A DNA stretch of 36,368 nt from Candidatus Gastranaerophilales bacterium. Lineage in GTDB: Bacteria > Cyanobacteriota > Vampirovibrionia > Gastranaerophilales > Gastranaerophilaceae. The position numbers and the translations under genes were made by a program. A model generated the notes under the pieces. The model was not told the DNA's origin. It saw nothing but the letters and a program-made list of their open reading frames with translations, and made no database searches. Positions 16,444 to 25,331 of this stretch are shown here, in pieces; position 1 is the stretch's first letter; every line of letters begins with the position of its first letter. Where the stretch lies: NCBI GenBank assembly GCA_944326125.1, contig CALVCR010000094.1, forward strand, positions 1-36,368, written 5' to 3'.

Positions 16444-18280
16444 ATATGCCCAGAGATGGAGCAATTTGAATAAATGTTCTGACAAGATCTCTATCTAACT
16501 GGGTACCAGCAATTTCTTCTAATATAGAAATAGCTTTTTCTATATTCATACCCCTTCTGTAAGGTCTGTCACTAATAAGTGCATGATAAGTATCCGCAAC
16601 TGCAACGATTTTTGCCGCCAATGGAATATCACCATTCTTTAACCCCTCAGGATAGCCTTTGCCGTCAATTCTTTCGTGGTGATATTTAACAATCGGTATT
16701 AAATCCCGCAATGCAGGGTTTGGTTGAAGAACTTTTTCTGTACCAATAACCGGATGTTGTTTCATAATAGCCCATTCCTCATCTGACAAAGGGCCTTCTT
16801 TTTTAAGAACAGTCTCCGGTATACCGATTTTGCCGACATCATGAAGCAGGGCTCCAAGAGTAATTCTGTCAATCTCTTTTTCAGGGAGATTGATTGCTCT
16901 TGCAAGAGCTTCTGCATACCTTGATACAGATGTTGAATGGCCTTTTGTATAAGGATCCTTCGCATCAATTGCTCCGGCTAGAGATGTAGCAATATCCCAA
17001 ATTTTTGTACCGGATAACTTGTGATCAGCATTAAACTTCTCAATCAAGTCTTCTTCAAAGTTAATACCCAGCTGAGAATGACGCTTTGATACAACTTCTG
17101 CATAAGATTTAAGAGCGACATCATCCCAGAAATTAAAATCCGCAGAACTAATAATAGCAGACATGCCATCTTTATAACCTTTTGCCTGAGAAATATACAT
17201 TGCTTGTTCTGCAAGAATTAAGAGCTTTTCTTTGTCTTCAGAACAATCCGGATAAGTTGAAACCCCTACAGAAACTTTAATAGGTCCTACATCGTCAATA
17301 AAGCAGCAGGAGAGAGAATAGGTTAAGTATTCTGCAACATATTTAGCCTGCTCAACAGATGTATTAGGAAGTATAATTGCAATTTCATCCCCGCCGTAAC
17401 GACCTGCAATATCACCTTCTCTTATATTTTGGCGAACCTTTTCTGCAACAGTTTTAATAACTTCGTCGCCTTTTGCATGTCCAAATTCACGGTTAATTTT
17501 TGTAATATTACAAATATCCATCATAATTATGGATGTTTTTTGTTTATTAAGACTTGCACGCTCAAGCTCACGGGTTAACATTTCCTGAAAACCCCTGTGG
17601 CTATATAATAAGGTTAACCTATCCGTATTCGCATATTCATCACTCTTCTCTATAAGATAAAAATTATGAATATAAAGAGCCATGTAATTTGCTATAAGAG
17701 AATAAAGCGTTATATTTTGACGCGCAGAAACATCTTCAATAATAAATACTCCGATACATTTATTTACAGAAATAAGAGGCAGTATTGCCGTAGAATAATT
17801 TTTATAGTACGCAAGCTTAAGAAAATCCTCTTTTTCCACAAAAATAGGCTCATGGTTATTAAAAACTTTAACAATCGGGTTTTCATCATCCTTTAAGAAA
17901 ACCTTTGTGGAATAATTATTCCCCAATTTATCATGCAGTCTGAGATTTATACAGTTGGATTTATCTTTATATAAACCAATTGCATAAAAACTTGAATCAA
18001 TTGATTGGTTAATTATTCCGTAAACTTTACTGTAAAAATCAGAAATATTATCTACATTATAAAGTTTTATTAGCTCATCAACCACATATTTGTAGTTAAG
18101 TGTTGTTCCTTTTTCATTATTAAATACCAACCCCTGCGGATTTTGTATATGCACGGAAGCAGGGTTTATGGTAAGAGCATTAACCTTTGATACGAGTTTG
18201 CCTTGTGATATAGGAGATGTCACGGGCCTGATGTCATTCTTTGCCGTGTTGTCATTATAAGCTGTTTGGTTTTTGTTCAC
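16442..18280 (-). CDS. GAF-GGDEF-HD-GYP c-di-GMP regulator
   Basis: A 612-residue soluble protein. A GAF-like sensor occupies about 60-215, a GGDEF domain about 216-375 and an HD-GYP phosphodiesterase about 430-612. The cyclase loop is GGDEI (296-300), with an intact I-site REGD (287-290). The metal-binding motif reads DIC (D255, C257) where DID is usual, so cyclase activity may be weak. The phosphodiesterase has LLHDVGKIGIPE (HD at 480-481) and HHERIDGKGYP (534-544), both complete. It could therefore both make and break c-di-GMP, or use GGDEF as a GTP sensor. The start is a GTG at 18280 with AAAGGTG before it. Confidence 0.93.
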   Translation of the reverse strand: MNKNQTAYNDNTAKNDIRPVTSPISQGKLVSKVNALTINPASVHIQNPQGLVFNNEKGTTLNYKYVVDELIKLYNVDNISDFYSKVYGIINQSIDSSFYAIGLYKDKSNCINLRLHDKLGNNYSTKVFLKDDENPIVKVFNNHEPIFVEKEDFLKLAYYKNYSTAILPLISVNKCIGVFIIEDVSARQNITLYSLIANYMALYIHNFYLIEKSDEYANTDRLTLLYSHRGFQEMLTRELERASLNKQKTSIIMMDICNITKINREFGHAKGDEVIKTVAEKVRQNIREGDIAGRYGGDEIAIILPNTSVEQAKYVAEYLTYSLSCCFIDDVGPIKVSVGVSTYPDCSEDKEKLLILAEQAMYISQAKGYKDGMSAIISSADFNFWDDVALKSYAEVVSKRHSQLGINFEEDLIEKFNADHKLSGTKIWDIATSLAGAIDAKDPYTKGHSTSVSRYAEALARAINLPEKEIDRITLGALLHDVGKIGIPETVLKKEGPLSDEEWAIMKQHPVIGTEKVLQPNPALRDLIPIVKYHHERIDGKGYPEGLKNGDIPLAAKIVAVADTYHALISDRPYRRGMNIEKAISILEEIAGTQLDRDLVRTFIQIAPSLGI

Positions 18281-18298
18281 TTCAGCACCTTTACACTA

Positions 18299-18304
18299 AT
18301 TATA
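18299..18304 (-). promoter_or_regulatory. -10 box of the GGDEF-HD-GYP gene
   Basis: TATAAT on the minus strand lies 18 bp before the GTG start. No good -35 is seen at 16-18 bp. The remainder of the 18281-18479 spacer is A/T-rich and shows nothing else I can support. Confidence 0.45.
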
Positions 18305-18479
18305 GCTATATAAAACAAGTAAATGATATTTTTTGACAAAATTTTTTAGTTGGTTAAAAAAATTTTACAATAATCCCTTCAAAACATATCCGATTTACTA
18401 CCCTTTAACCACATATTAACATTTTTTCAAAATATTTCTAGTGTTTTTATTAAAATTTAAAATATTTATTTACAATTTT

Positions 18480-19361
18480 CTAATATACAGAAGGCTGAAT
18501 AATACCGCTGTATCCGTTTTGAGAAAGGTTTTCTATCCCATTTAAAGGAATTTTAAATGTAAAGGAATTTATTTTTTCTCCGGCATTTGAAACTTTGATT
18601 ACACCCCCATGAAATTCTATAATTTTTTTACAAAGATTCATTCTTATACCATGCCCGACTGTTGAAAAATTTGAATTATCAGAAAACATTCTTCTGTATT
18701 CTTCCTCTGTAAGAGTTTTCCCCTGATATCCCAATGCAAATCCTAAATCTTTTCCTTTATCAAAAAGCGTAATAATAATTTGTTTTCCTTTTTCAGAATT
18801 GGAAATTGCTGTAATTAAAAGCATTACAAGAACCTTCATCATGCATAATTTATCCGCTTCTATATAATTTTCTCGAGTTTGCCTCCTGAGCACAATTTCA
18901 ATATCTTTTTCTTTAGCAACCTTCTCAACCTGATTTATACAGGTTAAAACAAGGGAATTTATATCAACTTTCTCATAATTCAAAACCTGCTCCCCATTTT
19001 CAAATCTAAAAGTGTTAAGAAGCATTGATATCATATCCAAAGTATATCTACAAGATTCATTAATATCGGATAATAATTCTTTTTGCCCTTCTTCAGGAAG
19101 AATTTTCCCAAGAACCTCCAGCCCGCGTAACTGAGCAAGTGTTGAGACACGTAAATCATGACTCAGCACTTTTATAAAATATTCTCTTTGGTTTGCCAGT
19201 TTATGTTTTAAAGCAAAATATTTCCAAATAAATTTAAAAACAACATATAAAACAGCTGTAACGGCACCCACAGATATACCTGTTTCATTATCGGCAGTGA
19301 CCAGTACTATAATTAAAGATAAAAATATCGGTATCAGCAAAAAATCTTTAGCAATACTCAT
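18480..19361 (-). CDS. Sensor histidine kinase-like protein, degenerate ATPase
   Basis: A 293-residue protein with two membrane helices (about 5-22 and 32-50) and almost no extracytoplasmic loop. A DHp region with VLSHDLRVSTLAQL (phospho-acceptor H68) and a HATPase domain follow. N188 (ITAISNSEKG) fits the N-box and GHGIRMNLCKKIIEFHGG (from 236) fits the G2 region. The G1 motif expected as DxGxG reads ALGYQGK, so ATP binding may be impaired. No response regulator is adjacent, making it an orphan. It lies between folP and the GGDEF-HD-GYP gene on the same strand. Confidence 0.8.
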   Translation of the reverse strand: MSIAKDFLLIPIFLSLIIVLVTADNETGISVGAVTAVLYVVFKFIWKYFALKHKLANQREYFIKVLSHDLRVSTLAQLRGLEVLGKILPEEGQKELLSDINESCRYTLDMISMLLNTFRFENGEQVLNYEKVDINSLVLTCINQVEKVAKEKDIEIVLRRQTRENYIEADKLCMMKVLVMLLITAISNSEKGKQIIITLFDKGKDLGFALGYQGKTLTEEEYRRMFSDNSNFSTVGHGIRMNLCKKIIEFHGGVIKVSNAGEKINSFTFKIPLNGIENLSQNGYSGIIQPSVY

Positions 19362-19392
19362 CTGACTATTCTCACTTTGACTATACTGTATT

Positions 19393-19398
19393 ATTATA
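19393..19398 (-). promoter_or_regulatory. Possible -10 box of the kinase-like gene
   Basis: A TATAAT on the minus strand lies about 31 bp before the ATG at 19361, downstream of an AATTTTTA-TT-TAAAAATT palindrome in the folP-kinase gap. The -35 is weak, so co-transcription with folP is equally possible. Confidence 0.35.
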
Positions 19399-19442
19399 CT
19401 AACCGATAATTTTTAAATAAAAATTAGTCGGGCGGGTAGATA

Positions 19443-20573
19443 TTATTCTGCCATAGTGAGTAATTGTTTATGCAGCTTTACATTATGAATTCTCAAATAA
19501 TTAATACCTGATTTAATCAGAGGATAAGATATCGCAGCAGAAAGAGCATCCTTTAATTCAATGTCTTGATTATTTACCCCGAGCAAAGATTTTCTTGAGA
19601 CTCCTACCATAACCGGACAGCCCAGAGAATAAAACTCTTCAATTCTATCTAAAATCTCAAAATTATCCTCTTTTGTTTTTCCAAATCCGATTCCCGGATC
19701 TATAATAATGTTTTGAATTCCTTTTGAATGTGCAAATTCAATTTTATCAAGAAGATTTAAATAAATTTCTTCCACGACATCTTCATATTCGGGATTTTTC
19801 TGCATATTTTCCGGAGAACCCTTTGAATGCTGAATAATTACGTCTGCGTTATATTCTGAAACCACATCTGCAATCTTAGGATCATAATCAAAACCGGAAA
19901 CGTCATTTATAATCTTAACCCCGTAATCCAATACAAATCTTGCGACCTCAGAACTTCTTGTATCGATACTTACGGGAGTTGTAATATTTTCTTTCTTAAT
20001 CAATTCAAGAACAGGCTTAAGTCTTCTTATTTGCTCATCGGGTTCAACCGGCTGCGAGTACGGGCGGGTTGACTCCGCACCGATATCTATTAAATCCGCA
20101 CCATCTTCTACCATTTCTATCAAATGTCTGTAAGCGTCTTCCGGAGTCATGTATTTACCCCCGTCAGAGAAGGAATCGGGGGTAAGATTCAAAACCCCTG
20201 CGAGTTTTGTTCCTTCAAACTGTGCATTTTTAATAAGCAGTTCAACTTTCTCCCCAAGATTTTTTAAAGAGAAAGGCTGGGACTTTAACCTCTCTGAGAT
20301 TTTTCTTAATTCTGAGAGACTTCCTCCGAGAATAACGTCCGAAAAATCAACTTTACCTGTTATAACTTCTCTGTGTACTCCGCAGTCAGCCCCGAGTGCC
20401 AGAGCTGTTTGTTTTAAAATATTTGCCTGTGCAGGTGTAAGTCCGTATATTTTAAAAGTTTTATATCTGTATTTATCTGCTGCCCTGTTAATGTAGCAAG
20501 AATCGAATCCGATTTTGAAAAGTTCAGATTCAATATTTTTTGTTTTTAATTCTCTTATAACAAAATCTTTCAT
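19443..20573 (-). CDS. folP: Dihydropteroate synthase
   Basis: A 376-residue protein. DHPS condenses p-aminobenzoate with dihydropterin pyrophosphate in folate synthesis. Family motifs are NLTPDSFSDGG (129-139), DLIDIGAESTRP, VSIDTR, IINDVSGF, IIDPGIGFGKT and VMVGVSRKS. About 120 extra residues precede the catalytic barrel, a long-form N-terminal domain seen in some bacteria. The start at 20573 has no Shine-Dalgarno. A TGCTACAAT box ends exactly 6 bp before the ATG, so the mRNA is probably leaderless. Confidence 0.95.
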   Translation of the reverse strand: MKDFVIRELKTKNIESELFKIGFDSCYINRAADKYRYKTFKIYGLTPAQANILKQTALALGADCGVHREVITGKVDFSDVILGGSLSELRKISERLKSQPFSLKNLGEKVELLIKNAQFEGTKLAGVLNLTPDSFSDGGKYMTPEDAYRHLIEMVEDGADLIDIGAESTRPYSQPVEPDEQIRRLKPVLELIKKENITTPVSIDTRSSEVARFVLDYGVKIINDVSGFDYDPKIADVVSEYNADVIIQHSKGSPENMQKNPEYEDVVEEIYLNLLDKIEFAHSKGIQNIIIDPGIGFGKTKEDNFEILDRIEEFYSLGCPVMVGVSRKSLLGVNNQDIELKDALSAAISYPLIKSGINYLRIHNVKLHKQLLTMAE

Positions 20574-20579
20574 AAACGG

Positions 20580-20609
20580 ATTGTAGCACAGAGATCAGTT
20601 TACATGCAA
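20580..20609 (-). promoter_or_regulatory. Leaderless folP promoter (extended -10)
   Basis: On the minus strand TTGCAT, an 18-bp spacer and TACAAT (20580-20585) preceded by TG-n form an extended -10 promoter. Only CCGTTT separates the -10 from the ATG, placing the transcription start at or next to the A of the start codon. Confidence 0.6.
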
Positions 20610-20706
20610 AAGATACAAACCTTACAATTAAACTTTTTAACTGCACGACAAGAGAATTGAGCAATTTGTATTTTTTATTTTTTATTAATAAAAAGGAGGT
20701 CATCAT

Positions 20707-21012
20707 ATGTATTACAATGTTTTAGAATTAAAAGATCTTGTTCAAAATGAAACAGATAAATTTGAAAAAAAAGTATTATTGCAAAACAGAGACTCCTGTC
20801 TTACAGCAATTGCTCTCAAAAAAGATGAAATGATTGATACCCATTCTTCTGTTTGTGATGCCTGCGTTTATGTTTTTGACGGAGAAGCCGAGTTTCACTT
20901 TGATGCAGAAAAATTCAGGGTGAAAAAGGGTGAAATACTTATGTTCAAAAAAGAACATGATCACAAGGTTTTAGCGCTTAAAGACACAAAGTTTCTTTTG
21001 ATAAAGATTTAG
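20707..21012 (+). CDS. Small cupin-domain protein
   Basis: A 101-residue single-domain cupin. The beta-barrel pattern is visible as a metal-site-like segment DTHSSVCDACVYVFDGEAEF, then VKKGEILMFKKEHDHKVLAL. The usual HxH pair is altered: H47 is followed by Ser/Cys, and the second motif has H80 and H82, so the bound metal, if any, is uncertain. Small cupins of this type bind small ligands or serve as sensors. It has an excellent AAAGGAGG site at 20694-20701. Its 3' end overlaps the convergent HNH-like gene by 35 bp. Confidence 0.8.
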   Translation: MYYNVLELKDLVQNETDKFEKKVLLQNRDSCLTAIALKKDEMIDTHSSVCDACVYVFDGEAEFHFDAEKFRVKKGEILMFKKEHDHKVLALKDTKFLLIKI

Positions 21013-22378
21013 CCTGAGGAAGGTTAACATTTATTTTATTAGATTTAAGCTTAGATAAATCAAGAACTATTCTGCCCTTTGATTGGATTTGAATAGTTCT
21101 TTTAAAATCTAAAATATATTTTTTATCAATTCTATTACGCTCAAAAATTCCGTCATTTGCGAGTTCAATCAATTTATCAACAAACTTTTGACAGTTTTCC
21201 GGTGTATGCGGAAGTCTTTTTATTTGAGAAACAAAATCAAGATTACCTCTCTCGCTGTTTTCCCTGTTACATGCTCCACCAAAGTTTTTCATTGAATCCG
21301 GTCCGCCGCATGAACGGGGAAGAATATGTTCAACAGATGCCGTGGAAGGCCAGAGAAGCCTGTATGCAATTTTATTTGAACTTTCGCCCGCAGATTTTAG
21401 AATATAAGCTGATAAACATTCTTTAGATGTCGGGAGTTTTTGGGCTATATTAATTAACTGTTCCTCAAGCTCTGGTTTATTAACTCCCCGTAAAAGTTTT
21501 GCTAAATCATATATAAAGGATTTTCTGCTAAACGGCATTGCGATATTCTCACCATTCAACCTTTGTTTTGCCGTTTTTAACAAGTCTTCTATTGTATCAC
21601 TATCTCTTAGAGGCGACGCGTTTTTAATCCGCTCCAAATTACTAATTATTTCTTTATGCTGTTCAATATTTTCAGAAGTCAGCTTCTTCGGAAGTTTATC
21701 AGCCTCTTCTACAAGTCGTAAAATAGATTTACTTCCTTTACCACCCCTGTTAACCATATATTCTTTAATTTTTCCGAGCTTATATTTAAACTCAGTCGAA
21801 TTAAACGGAAGAACGATAGGCCTGTCTTGAAGCTTTTGATTAGTCTTCATCATAAACTGAATAAATTTATAATGATAATCAGACGGAAGTTTTTGCGCTG
21901 CATTAAGAAGTTCTTTGAATATAGGAGCCTGTTTTTTTCTTAACCTTTTTTGATATTTAGGTGCAATTGTCTGCAAAATCTCGGCCATAGACTTATCAGG
22001 ATAAATCAAAGACTGTTCCTGCAGTATTTCAAATACACGTTTTTCCATTCCGGAAAGGCTTTCTTTATAAGGTTCCAAAAACTTTAGAGATTCAACTGCC
22101 GGAGCATGAAGTTTTCTTGAATCAAAAAGTCCGGATATTGATTTAGGATCAATCATTTTTTTGCCGGTATACATACAGGGCAGTCCGTATTGAAACAAAA
22201 TTCTTAAGGGTTTTGAATTTGCAATAGCACCGAAGGAAGGGTTATAATTGACCAAATCCGTATAATAATACATGTTATTTTGAATCTTAGGAAATATTTT
22301 TGGAACATCTTTTTCCGGTCGGTTGTACCGGTATGGACTCTTTACCCCGTAAGCTATATTTATAGCCTCTATCTTCAT
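20978..22378 (-). CDS. HNH-like protein with split motif, helical repeats and N-terminal tag
   Basis: A 466-residue protein. NPSFGA at 46-51 is the N-terminal tag variant. LPCMYTGKKMID (66-77) resembles the first hairpin of an HNH fold. About 270 residues later comes a strong second half, VEHILPRSCGGPDSMKNF (E350, H351) then ACNRENSERGN (C370, N374, R377, N379). Between them lie three helical units ending AQKLP/ADKLP (161-165, 226-230, 312-316), two of them introduced by PF (191, 282). HNH proteins are nucleases; activity here is unproven. It follows the Cys-rich gene by 50 bp on the same strand. Confidence 0.7.
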   Translation of the reverse strand: MKIEAINIAYGVKSPYRYNRPEKDVPKIFPKIQNNMYYYTDLVNYNPSFGAIANSKPLRILFQYGLPCMYTGKKMIDPKSISGLFDSRKLHAPAVESLKFLEPYKESLSGMEKRVFEILQEQSLIYPDKSMAEILQTIAPKYQKRLRKKQAPIFKELLNAAQKLPSDYHYKFIQFMMKTNQKLQDRPIVLPFNSTEFKYKLGKIKEYMVNRGGKGSKSILRLVEEADKLPKKLTSENIEQHKEIISNLERIKNASPLRDSDTIEDLLKTAKQRLNGENIAMPFSRKSFIYDLAKLLRGVNKPELEEQLINIAQKLPTSKECLSAYILKSAGESSNKIAYRLLWPSTASVEHILPRSCGGPDSMKNFGGACNRENSERGNLDFVSQIKRLPHTPENCQKFVDKLIELANDGIFERNRIDKKYILDFKRTIQIQSKGRIVLDLSKLKSNKINVNLPQAKSLSKETLCL

Positions 22379-22428
22379 AATACCCCTTATCTGTATTTAT
22401 AATATCAGATTTTAAGAATCATGAAAAG

Positions 22429-22968
22429 TTAATTTTTTATTTCAGCATCAAAAGTTTTTTCTGCCATATCAGCCCAGTATCCTTTAATTATATTACCATA
22501 TAAGATCTCCAGCATTTTTGTCATCTTAATAATTTTCTTATCATCTTTATTATATTTACTGACTATTTTACAAGCATGTCTGTTTATACAGTGCAAACAA
22601 TTATAGTTTGCAAGGAGACACTCTTGCTGCTGCTTGGAAATGAATCCGTTTTTCTTTACCCAGAGTTTTCGTGCAAGAATTCTCTCTTTCCTTATCTCAC
22701 TAAGCGGAATTGCATAATTATCCATATATCGTGCAAATTCTCTTCTAAAAACTTCCTCATCTATAATCGTTAAACATTTTCTTTTAATTAAACCGGTACT
22801 GCTAATATTCTTAGGACACGGCAGAAATATTTCAGCAAGCTTTACAACAGATCTTACATCAAAATCCCACCTGCCGCGCTCATAATCTCTGACCATTTTG
22901 TCATAATAATACTTATAATCCAGATTTTCATACATTGACTTCACAACATGCCTGAGTGAAATTGCCAT
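22429..22968 (-). CDS. Cys-rich unknown protein, 179 aa
   Basis: I do not recognise this family. It is basic, has no signal peptide or membrane helix, and has a cysteine cluster CLLANYNCLHCINRHACK (C-x6-C-x2-C-x4-C), a plausible zinc or Fe-S site, near residues 117-134. Two further cysteines lie at about 51 and 65. The start ATG has AGGAGAGGGG before it. It is followed closely by the HNH-like gene, and the two may form an operon. A nucleic-acid-binding role is possible but is inference. Confidence 0.65.
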   Translation of the reverse strand: MAISLRHVVKSMYENLDYKYYYDKMVRDYERGRWDFDVRSVVKLAEIFLPCPKNISSTGLIKRKCLTIIDEEVFRREFARYMDNYAIPLSEIRKERILARKLWVKKNGFISKQQQECLLANYNCLHCINRHACKIVSKYNKDDKKIIKMTKMLEILYGNIIKGYWADMAEKTFDAEIKN

Positions 22969-23077
22969 ATTACCCCTCTCCTATAATTTATTTTTATACA
23001 ATATATTGATTGGATATATAATTTTATCAACTTTTTATAGTTAATGCAATTATTATTTTTATTTTAAATAAATTCAT

Positions 23078-23106
23078 TTGCAAAAAAGTAAGAATTAAAA
23101 TAAAAT
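23078..23106 (+). promoter_or_regulatory. Leaderless promoter of the MarR gene
   Basis: TTGCAA (23078-23083), a 17-bp spacer and TAAAAT (23101-23106) are followed by exactly 6 bp and then the GTG start at 23113. There is no Shine-Dalgarno for that start, which fits a leaderless transcript. I saw no convincing long MarR operator palindrome in the divergent spacer 22969-23112, only a short CAATATATTG. Confidence 0.55.
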
Positions 23107-23112
23107 AAGTAT

Positions 23113-23580
23113 GTGGGGTACAAGTTGGATCATTATATCAAGTCTTTACCATATGAATTAGAATTAACATCGAGGGTATTGCATGAAGCAGCCAGATGTT
23201 TTTTTGAGCAGAATAAATACCCAATATCACAAGAAGAATTTATTATCTTGGATTGTTTAACAATGTACCCTGACATAATCCAGATAGAACTGGCAAAGTT
23301 AATCTTAAAAGGAAGAGCTCATACAGGAAAATTCTTAAAATCACTGGAGGGTAAAAAACTTATAGAAAGATGTCCCGCAAAATCCGGAGCTAAAATTATT
23401 ATGAAAATTTCAATTACTCCTGAAGGACATGATGTATATAAGCAGATAAGTGAATCCCTTGATAAACATATCAAAGAATCAAGCTGCGACGTAGAGATTG
23501 AAAAAGTTAAAGATGTCATAAAAATTCTGCAATCTATAAGAGAAAAAACTATGCTTCGGTATAATGTGAAATTTGACTAA
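23113..23580 (+). CDS. MarR-family transcriptional regulator
   Basis: A 155-residue winged-helix protein of MarR size. The DNA-binding part is seen as DIIQIELAKLILKGRAHTGK then FLKSLEGKKLIERCPA, with the wing GAKIIMKISITPEGHDVY. N- and C-terminal helices would form the dimer. MarR proteins usually repress a neighbouring transporter and release on binding phenolic or toxic ligands. Here a DHA2 exporter starts 82 bp downstream on the same strand. The GTG start is supported by a leaderless promoter; a TTG at 23125 is the alternative. Confidence 0.9.
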   Translation: MGYKLDHYIKSLPYELELTSRVLHEAARCFFEQNKYPISQEEFIILDCLTMYPDIIQIELAKLILKGRAHTGKFLKSLEGKKLIERCPAKSGAKIIMKISITPEGHDVYKQISESLDKHIKESSCDVEIEKVKDVIKILQSIREKTMLRYNVKFD

Positions 23581-23661
23581 ACTATTTTCCTCTTGAAAAA
23601 AAAGTATGTATATGGTTTAATTTTCCGTAGATATTTCTACAGGTAGAAAAAGGAACATGTT

Positions 23662-25260
23662 GTGACTGAAACAATATCATCAGAAGAGTGGAAGTTTAAA
23701 ATAAATCCCTGGATAACCATGATACCAATCATGCTCTCCATATTTATGTTTGCGTTGGATGAAACTATTTCTAACGTAGCTCTTCCTTATATGGCAGGAA
23801 CTTTTTCTATCAGTCATAATGAATCAACCTGGATTATCACAAGTTATTTGGTAGCAAGCGGTATTACAATTCCTGCAGTTGATTTTTTCAGTAAATTAAT
23901 AGGCAGAAAACAGTACTTTATGTTTAGCATTGTTGTCTTTACACTGGCATCTATACTTTGCGGCATGTCAAACTCTATGGCAATGATGCTGTTTTCAAGA
24001 GCATTACAAGGTATAGGCGGCGGTGGAATTATGCCTATTGCGCAAGCAATGATTTTTGAAATTTTTCCAAAAGAAAAACTTCCGACTGCAATGGCAATAT
24101 TTGGTCTGGGAGTAGTTATGGCACCAATTATGGGTCCGGCACTCGGCGGATGGATTACAGAGAACTGGTCATGGCCGTTTATTTATTTTATAAATATACC
24201 ATTCGGTATAATTGCACTACATCTTACACATTTGTATGTTGAAGAACCTCCTTATTCAAAGAAACAAAAAAATGTTACAATGGATGCCTCCGGATTTACA
24301 TTTTTAGCTTTATGGCTTTTAACATTGCAGGTAGTACTGGATAAAGGTAATGATGCCGACTGGTTTAACGCACCTTGGATATGTAAATTATTTACGGTAT
24401 CTGTTATATGCTGCATCGCATTTTTCTATATTCAGTTAAAAAAAGGAAAGACAAAAACAGCTTTAATCGACCTATCCATTCTTAAGAACCATAACTTTTT
24501 AATTGGCACTATGGGGCAGGTAGTTTTAATGGGCGTAATGATGGCATCGGCATCTATACTTCCTTCAATGCTTCAATCCCTATTAGGATATACCGCCTTC
24601 TTAAGCGGGTTATCTATGGTACCCCGCGGAGCTGGTTGTCTTATAGCATCAATACTTTGCGGAGTTCTGGTAACTAAAATCGGTATAAAACCTGTTACGG
24701 TTATTGGCTTAGTTATTCTGGCAGCAGGGGGACTGCTTTTTGGAGAAATCAATACTTCAATATCCTTGGCAAGTATCGCAATACCAAATTTCACCTTCGG
24801 ATTAGGCATGATTATGGCAATGGTTCCGCTATCAAATATATCCTGCTCAACCCTGCCAAAAGAATCCCAGACAAATGCAGCAGGTCTTCAAAACTTGTTG
24901 AAAAACACTGGTGCCGCTATAGGTACATCTATTGCAACTACAATGATTACAAGATTTTCGCAAGTTCACCAAATGATGATGATCAAATTTTTGACAGATA
25001 CAAATCAGGTTTATACGGAAAAACTCAGTGCAATGGCTTCTGCATTCATGAGTCAGGTTGATTCGTTTACTGCAACATATATGGGACAGGCTCAGCTTTA
25101 TAATTCTTTGAGACAGCAGGCTACCTTATGGGGATACGTAGAAACCTTCAGATACTTTGCAGTTGCTGCAATATTTATCATTCCGTTTGTTTACTTCCTT
25201 AATGAAGGCCGGAGGAAAAATAATAATCCTGCGACAGCCGAAGTTACTGTAGATTCTTAA
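23662..25260 (+). CDS. DHA2-family (EmrB/QacA-type) multidrug efflux MFS transporter
   Basis: A 532-residue, 14-helix proton antiporter. Motif D1 is seen as FALDETISNVALPYM and motif A as FSKLIGRKQYF. An RALQGIGGGGIMPIAQAM stretch follows, then motif C as GLGVVMAPIMGPALGGWI. In Gram-negative bacteria EmrB works with the adaptor EmrA and TolC, but no HlyD/EmrA-like gene is next to it. The start is a GTG at 23662 with AAAAAGGAA before it. It follows the MarR gene and is probably controlled by it. Confidence 0.92.
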   Translation: MTETISSEEWKFKINPWITMIPIMLSIFMFALDETISNVALPYMAGTFSISHNESTWIITSYLVASGITIPAVDFFSKLIGRKQYFMFSIVVFTLASILCGMSNSMAMMLFSRALQGIGGGGIMPIAQAMIFEIFPKEKLPTAMAIFGLGVVMAPIMGPALGGWITENWSWPFIYFINIPFGIIALHLTHLYVEEPPYSKKQKNVTMDASGFTFLALWLLTLQVVLDKGNDADWFNAPWICKLFTVSVICCIAFFYIQLKKGKTKTALIDLSILKNHNFLIGTMGQVVLMGVMMASASILPSMLQSLLGYTAFLSGLSMVPRGAGCLIASILCGVLVTKIGIKPVTVIGLVILAAGGLLFGEINTSISLASIAIPNFTFGLGMIMAMVPLSNISCSTLPKESQTNAAGLQNLLKNTGAAIGTSIATTMITRFSQVHQMMMIKFLTDTNQVYTEKLSAMASAFMSQVDSFTATYMGQAQLYNSLRQQATLWGYVETFRYFAVAAIFIIPFVYFLNEGRRKNNNPATAEVTVDS

Positions 25261-25331
25261 AGATGAAAGATATTTTCTTATTGATTGAAAATAATTAGCA
25301 AATTTTTATATTCACATGTTTTATAACCGGC

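Noticed and set aside
16442..18280. GLVFNN near residue 50 of the GGDEF-HD-GYP protein as another tag copy
   Set aside because: It does not fit [PL][SA]F[KQG][AGS], and the protein is a soluble signalling enzyme.
18281..18479. TTTTTTGACAAAATTTTTTAG as a plus-strand promoter
   Set aside because: No plus-strand gene follows; it is probably AT-rich spacer or part of upstream control of the minus-strand gene.
21157..21426. 89-codon plus-strand ORF opposite the HNH-like gene
   Set aside because: The minus-strand frame encodes a clear HNH motif; the plus ORF has no features.
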